Positions 59,948 through 64,000 of a stretch of DNA of 64,000 nt are shown in pieces. The DNA is from Parapusillimonas granuli (GTDB lineage Bacteria > Pseudomonadota > Gammaproteobacteria > Burkholderiales > Burkholderiaceae_B), in assembly GCF_013416525.1 (NCBI RefSeq), contig NZ_JACCEM010000005.1, positions 186,001 through 250,000 on the forward strand. The letters run 5' to 3'. The position numbers and the translations under genes are program-made. Every line of letters starts with the position of its first letter. Position 1 is the stretch's first letter. The notes under the pieces are model-generated. The model did no database searches. It saw nothing but the letters and a program-made list of their open reading frames with translations, and was not told the DNA's origin.

Positions 59948-61581
59948 TCGCCTTCTTTTTCCCAGAAGGCGGGCGCCGAACTCTGCGCCTTCATGATGGC
60001 CAGGACCTTCTCGCGCGGCAGGACGCCGCAACGGGCGGCCCAGGTCTCGTATTGCGCGGCCATGTCCCGCACGCGGTCGGGATGCCGGCCGGCCAGGTCA
60101 TGCAGTTCGGTCCGGTCCTCCTCCATGTCGTACAGCTCCCAGGGCCCGGGGTAGTTGCGCACCAGCTTCCACTTGCCGATGCGAACGGCGGCATTGCCTT
60201 CGTGCTCCCAGAACATGGGCGGCCGGTCCAGGCCGTCCGCGTCGAACAGCGGGCGCAGGCTGCTGCCTTCCAGCGGAGCGACGGGATTGCCCTCCCATGA
60301 TTGCGGGTAGGGCGTGCCGGCGATATCCAGCAGCGTGGCCATGATGTCGGGCAGGTAGCCGGGCGCATGCCGTATGCCGCCTTTTTCCTTGATGCCCCGG
60401 GGCCAGTGGCAGATCAGCGGGGTGGATATGCCGCCTTCGTGGATCCAGTGCTTGTACAGACGGAACGGCGTGTTCGAAAGATTCGCCCAGGCGACGCCGT
60501 AGCTTTGGTAGGTGTTCTCCGGCCCGGGCATGATGGCGGGGTTGTTGCCGAAATGGATCTCGTCGCCGGCGCGCGTGCGGGCCTTGGCGATCATCAGCTT
60601 GTTGACGAGCTCGTCCACCGTGACGCCCTCGGGGATGTCCTCGGCGCAGGCGCCGTTGTCGGACAGGAAGATGATGAAGGTGTTGTCGAGCCTGCCCGTT
60701 TCTTCGAGCGCATCGATGATGCGCCCGATGCCCTGGTCCATGCGGTCGACCTGGGCGGCGTAGACCTCCATGCAGCGCAGCAGCCAGGCTTTCTCCTGGG
60801 CTTCCGTCCAGGGCGGCTGGGTGGGGTCGCGCTCCGACAGCGCCCATTGCGGCTTGAGGATGCCTGCGCCGATCAGGCGCTTGAGCCTTTCGGCGCGCAG
60901 CGCGTCCCAGCCCTGGTCGAAGCGGCCTTTGTACTTGGCGATGTCTTCGTCGTGCGCGTGCAAAGGCCAGTGCGGCGCGGTGTATGCCACGTATTCGAAG
61001 AACGGCTGGTCGGGGTGCAGGCGGGCGTGCTCGCGTATGTAGTCCGCCGCCTGGTCGCTGATGGCGTCGGTGTAGAAGAAGTCCTTGTCGTCCCGGGCCT
61101 CGTGCTCGATGTTCTCGTTGCCGCGCGTCAGGGTGTTGGGATCGTAGAAGCTGCCGGCGCCGATGATGGTGCCGAAGAATTCGTCGAAGCCGCGCTGCAT
61201 GGGCCAGGTGTCGGTGGGCTCGGTCAGATTGCTGGCCACGTGCCACTTGCCGCTCATGTAGGTCTTGTACTGTGCGGCTTTCAGCGCCTGGGGGATGGTC
61301 ACGCAGTTCTTGCCCAGGTTGCCGGCATAGCCCTCCGGCCCCATGTCGTAGGTCAGCACGCCGACCCCGGTCTGGTGCGGGTGCAGGCCGGTCAGCAGGG
61401 ATGCGCGCGACGGGCTGCAGCGGGCCGTGTTGTAGAACTGGGTGAAGCGCAGCCCGTTCGCGGCCAGCCGGTCCAGGTTGGGGGTTTGAATCTCGCCGCC
61501 GTAGCAGCCCAGGTCGGAATAGCCCATGTCGTCGTTCAGGATGAGCACGATGTCGGGCTTGCGTGTGTCGTTTTGATTCAT
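59944..61581 (-). CDS. Arylsulfatase-type sulfatase
   Basis: A 545-residue type I sulfatase. The formylglycine site is C55 in NTARCSPSRASLLTGLHPH. DIVLILNDDMGYSDLG has the metal-binding Asp pair, MSGKWHVASN the Lys/His pair, and FIIFLSDNGACAED another metal site. No signal peptide is present, so it should act in the cytoplasm on an imported sulfate ester. It is overlapped by the formylglycine enzyme gene, a strict functional pair. The natural substrate is unknown. Confidence 0.94.
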   Translation of the reverse strand: MNQNDTRKPDIVLILNDDMGYSDLGCYGGEIQTPNLDRLAANGLRFTQFYNTARCSPSRASLLTGLHPHQTGVGVLTYDMGPEGYAGNLGKNCVTIPQALKAAQYKTYMSGKWHVASNLTEPTDTWPMQRGFDEFFGTIIGAGSFYDPNTLTRGNENIEHEARDDKDFFYTDAISDQAADYIREHARLHPDQPFFEYVAYTAPHWPLHAHDEDIAKYKGRFDQGWDALRAERLKRLIGAGILKPQWALSERDPTQPPWTEAQEKAWLLRCMEVYAAQVDRMDQGIGRIIDALEETGRLDNTFIIFLSDNGACAEDIPEGVTVDELVNKLMIAKARTRAGDEIHFGNNPAIMPGPENTYQSYGVAWANLSNTPFRLYKHWIHEGGISTPLICHWPRGIKEKGGIRHAPGYLPDIMATLLDIAGTPYPQSWEGNPVAPLEGSSLRPLFDADGLDRPPMFWEHEGNAAVRIGKWKLVRNYPGPWELYDMEEDRTELHDLAGRHPDRVRDMAAQYETWAARCGVLPREKVLAIMKAQSSAPAFWEKEGE

Positions 61582-61621
61582 GGCTGTCTTGGGATGGGGG
61601 GTCGGGGAATGGGGCGGAGGA

Positions 61622-62686
61622 TCAGTCGGACGGCAGCCGCTCGCCCGTTTGCCGGTCGAACAGGTGGGCGGCGGCGGGGGCGAAGGACAGGAAGACCTGC
61701 TGCCCCTCCTGGGGCACGGCGTGCTGGTCCAGGCGCATTTTCATGTGCTGGTCGCCCACCGTGACGATGGCGATCACGCTGTCGCCGAGGTCTTCGATGA
61801 ACTCCACTCTTGCGGGGATGCCCTGGTCGGCGATGCGCAGGTCGCCCGGCCGCAGGCCCAGGGTGACGTCGCGCTCGCCCAGGCCATGGGCGCCGCCGGC
61901 GGGCAGGCCGGCGCCGTGCACGCGCACTTGCCCGCCGGCCAGTTTCGCGGGCATCAGGTTCATGGGCGGCGTGCCGATGAAGGCCGCCACCACGGCGTTG
62001 GCCGGGCGCAGGAAGACTTCCTTGGGCGTGCCCACCTGCACGATCCTGCCTTCCATGAACACGGCGATGCGGTCGGCCACGGTCATGGCTTCCTCCTGGT
62101 CGTGGGTGACGTACACCGTGGTGACCCCCAGCGACCGCTGCAGCCGGCGCAGTTCGGCCCGCGTGTCGACCCTGAGCTTGGCGTCCAGGTTGGACAAGGG
62201 CTCGTCCAGCAGGAACAGCCGCGGCTTGCGGACGATGGCGCGCGCCAGGGCGCAGCGCTGCTGCTGGCCGCCGGACAGCTGGCCCGGGCGGCGCGACAGC
62301 AGGCGCCCGATGCCGACCTTGGCCGCGGCTTCCTGCACCGCGTCCTCGATGGTGGCCGCGGGCGTGCCCATCATCTTGAGGGGGAAGGCGATGTTCTCGG
62401 CCACCGTCATGTGCGGGTACAAGGCATAGCTCTGGAACACCATGGCGACGTCGCGCTCGCCGGGCTGGGCATGGGTGACGTCGACGTCGTCGAGCAGCAC
62501 CCTGCCTTCGTTCACCGATTCCAGGCCGGCCAGGATGCGCAGCGTGGTGGTCTTGCCCGAGCCCGACGGCCCCAGCAGCGCAAAGAACTCGCCGGGGCGG
62601 ATGTCCAGGCTGATGCCTTGCAGCGCGGTGAAGCTGCCATGGCGCTTGACGACGTTTTCCAGCTTTACGGATCCGGACTGGCTCAT
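61622..62686 (-). CDS. Carbohydrate ABC transporter ATPase (UgpC/MalK-like)
   Basis: A 354-residue ATPase with Walker A LLGPSGSGKTTTLRI, signature QLSGGQQQRCALARAIV and Walker B LFLLDEPLSNLDAKLR. A C-terminal TOBE domain follows (GLRPGDLRIADQG, then HLFDRQTGERL). This is the CUT1 type for sugars or glycerol-phosphate-like solutes. The start overlaps the upstream permease stop. It energises the two permeases of the operon. Confidence 0.94.
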   Translation of the reverse strand: MSQSGSVKLENVVKRHGSFTALQGISLDIRPGEFFALLGPSGSGKTTTLRILAGLESVNEGRVLLDDVDVTHAQPGERDVAMVFQSYALYPHMTVAENIAFPLKMMGTPAATIEDAVQEAAAKVGIGRLLSRRPGQLSGGQQQRCALARAIVRKPRLFLLDEPLSNLDAKLRVDTRAELRRLQRSLGVTTVYVTHDQEEAMTVADRIAVFMEGRIVQVGTPKEVFLRPANAVVAAFIGTPPMNLMPAKLAGGQVRVHGAGLPAGGAHGLGERDVTLGLRPGDLRIADQGIPARVEFIEDLGDSVIAIVTVGDQHMKMRLDQHAVPQEGQQVFLSFAPAAAHLFDRQTGERLPSD

Positions 62687-63516
62687 CGGCGGCCCCCTCC
62701 TTTGACTGCGCCCACGGTGAGCCCCTTGACGATGTGGCGTTGAGCGAGCAGGCCCACGATGATGACGGGCGCCATGGCCAGCATGGCCCCGGCCGCCAGC
62801 CTGGCCCATTGCGTCTGCTCGACGGAAATGAAATTGAACATGGCCACGGTGACGGGCCGGACGTTGTTGCCGGTAAGCACCACGGCGAACAGGAATTCGT
62901 TCCAGGCGTTCAGGAAGACGAAGACCGTGGTGACGGCGATGCCGCCGCGCACCTGCGGCAGGATCACGTACCACAGGGTGCGGAAGCGCCCGGCCCGGTC
63001 GAGCAGCGCGGCCTCTTCCATTTCGAAGGGGATGTCTTCGAAGTACGACACCATCAGCCAGATCGCGAAAGGCAGCGAGAACGTGAGGTATATGGCGGTG
63101 ATGCCGCCATAGGTGTCCAGCCCGCCGATCTTCTGCAGCACCAGGTAGTAGGGGATGATCAGCCCCACCGGCGGCAGCATCTGGGTGGCCAGCACGTAGA
63201 ACCCGCTGCCGCGCTTGGCGGGGTACCGGAGCCTGGCCATGGCGTAGGCGGCGGGCACCGCGAACAGCATGGTCAGCACGGTGGTGGACACCGAGATGAG
63301 GGTGCTGGACCACAGGTTGGGCAGGATGGACGACGAGCCGAAGATGACGTCGCGGTAGTTGCCGAGAGTGGGCTCGAAGATCAGCAGCGGCGGGTAGGCC
63401 AGCACGTCGCGTTCGGTCTTGAAAGACGTCAGCAGGCCCCAGAGCACCGGGAACACCCAGACCGACAGCAGGCAGGCGGCGAGCAGCCACAGCAGGATTT
63501 TCCTGGCCGCTTTCAT
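62683..63516 (-). CDS. Carbohydrate ABC transporter permease (MalG/UgpE-like)
   Basis: A 277-residue permease with six spans. It begins MKAARKILLWLLAACLLSVW. The EAA loop is FEMEEAALLDRAGRFRTLWY with ILPQVRGGIAV, and the C-terminus has FLNAWNEFLFAVVL. Its start overlaps the stop of the other permease and its stop overlaps the ATPase start, so the three genes are tightly coupled. Confidence 0.94.
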   Translation of the reverse strand: MKAARKILLWLLAACLLSVWVFPVLWGLLTSFKTERDVLAYPPLLIFEPTLGNYRDVIFGSSSILPNLWSSTLISVSTTVLTMLFAVPAAYAMARLRYPAKRGSGFYVLATQMLPPVGLIIPYYLVLQKIGGLDTYGGITAIYLTFSLPFAIWLMVSYFEDIPFEMEEAALLDRAGRFRTLWYVILPQVRGGIAVTTVFVFLNAWNEFLFAVVLTGNNVRPVTVAMFNFISVEQTQWARLAAGAMLAMAPVIIVGLLAQRHIVKGLTVGAVKGGGRR

Positions 63517-64000
63517 TCGGGCCTCCTGCGCAGGCGGAATATGACCCAGGCGATGGCCAGCGTCAGCGCCAGCAGGACCACGGCCAGCGAGGACCCATAG
63601 CCGATGTTCAGTTCGGAGAACGACGTGCGGTAGGCGTACAGATTCAGGATTTCGGTCGACGAGCCGGGGCCGCCGCCGGTGGCCGCGAAAATGGCCGCGA
63701 ACGCCGAGAGCGCCGTCACCATGCGCAGGATCATCACCATGACCAGGGCGGGGCGGATCAGCGGCAGGGTGATGTAATGGAAGCGCTGCCACGGCCCGGC
63801 GCGATCGAGGCGCGCGGCCTCGTAGATGTCGGGCGGCAGGGTGGACAGCGTGGCCAGCAGCACCAGGAAGGCAAAAGGCGTCCATTGCCAGGTGTGGATG
63901 GCGATGACGGAGATCAGCGCCAGCTGCGGGTCGCCCAGCCAGTTGTAGCTGCCCAGGCCCAGCTGGCGCGTGACCAGGTCGACCAGCCCGACGTCGGGCG
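63513..64000 (-). CDS. Carbohydrate ABC transporter permease (MalF/UgpA-like), N-terminus outside window
   Basis: The last 161 residues of a permease. HTWQWTPFAFLVLLATLSTL and DIYEAARLDRAGPWQRFHYI (EAA loop) are clear, then ITLPLIRPALVMVMILRMV and a final span. The binding protein of this importer should lie beyond the window. Together with the next genes it imports a sugar-like or sulfated solute. Confidence 0.93.
   Translation of the reverse strand, partial: PDVGLVDLVTRQLGLGSYNWLGDPQLALISVIAIHTWQWTPFAFLVLLATLSTLPPDIYEAARLDRAGPWQRFHYITLPLIRPALVMVMILRMVTALSAFAAIFAATGGGPGSSTEILNLYAYRTSFSELNIGYGSSLAVVLLALTLAIAWVIFRLRRRPE

Noticed and set aside
1-64000. tRNA, rRNA, complete insertion sequences, prophage or integrase genes
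   Set aside because: None of the typical sequences or proteins was seen on either strand. Only two decayed gene fragments hint at past rearrangement.

Overview
The window looks like the chromosome of a GC-rich betaproteobacterium of the Alcaligenaceae (Bordetella/Achromobacter type). The reasons are three Bug-type periplasmic binding proteins of tripartite tricarboxylate transporters, many small catabolic operons each with its own GntR, IclR or RpiR regulator, and a waaC-waaA-galU envelope block. This assignment is inferred from gene content only. No rRNA, tRNA, CRISPR array, intact insertion sequence or phage was seen.

Layout. 1-3.9 kb: a partial class-III aminotransferase and a dimethylformamidase-like amidohydrolase, divergent from an RpiR regulator across a perfect 9-bp-arm inverted repeat. 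4.1-10.7 kb: YceI, a Bug protein next to P5C dehydrogenase, a GntR regulator, a DadA-like oxidase and a VOC protein. 10.8-12.5 kb: a methyltransferase with a regulatory domain and a LysR remnant. 12.6-21.5 kb: a peptide-type ABC importer with two solute-binding proteins, a GntR regulator, ureidoglycolate lyase and a PuuE-type allantoinase. 21.6-31.4 kb (minus strand): a ten-gene operon combining a three-component Rieske oxygenase with a sugar-acid-type dehydratase, a 2-hydroxyacid dehydrogenase, an aldehyde dehydrogenase and a Bug protein.

31.7-38.1 kb: an unrecognised 211-residue protein and two large proteins without signal peptides. The two share a head of four 42-residue YLxxNPDV repeats but carry unrelated, A/T-richer C-terminal bodies. 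38.0-45.5 kb: an IclR-controlled CoA-pathway operon ending in a thiol dioxygenase, then another Bug protein. 45.6-53 kb: an FAD/NAD(P)-binding protein, a HigA remnant, then SapC, a PrtD-type ABC exporter, an HlyD adaptor and a TolC channel. This order recalls the sapCDEF S-layer secretion operon of Campylobacter fetus. 53-58 kb: gamma-carbonic anhydrase, a DMT transporter, waaC, waaA and galU. 58.3-64 kb: a GntR regulator, then a minus-strand operon of a sugar ABC importer, a cytoplasmic arylsulfatase and its formylglycine-generating enzyme.

The most interesting idea is that the two repeat proteins are surface or S-layer-like substrates of the SapCDEF-like exporter 10-13 kb away. They would be built as one conserved head with exchangeable bodies. 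The link is inference from architecture and proximity, not proof.
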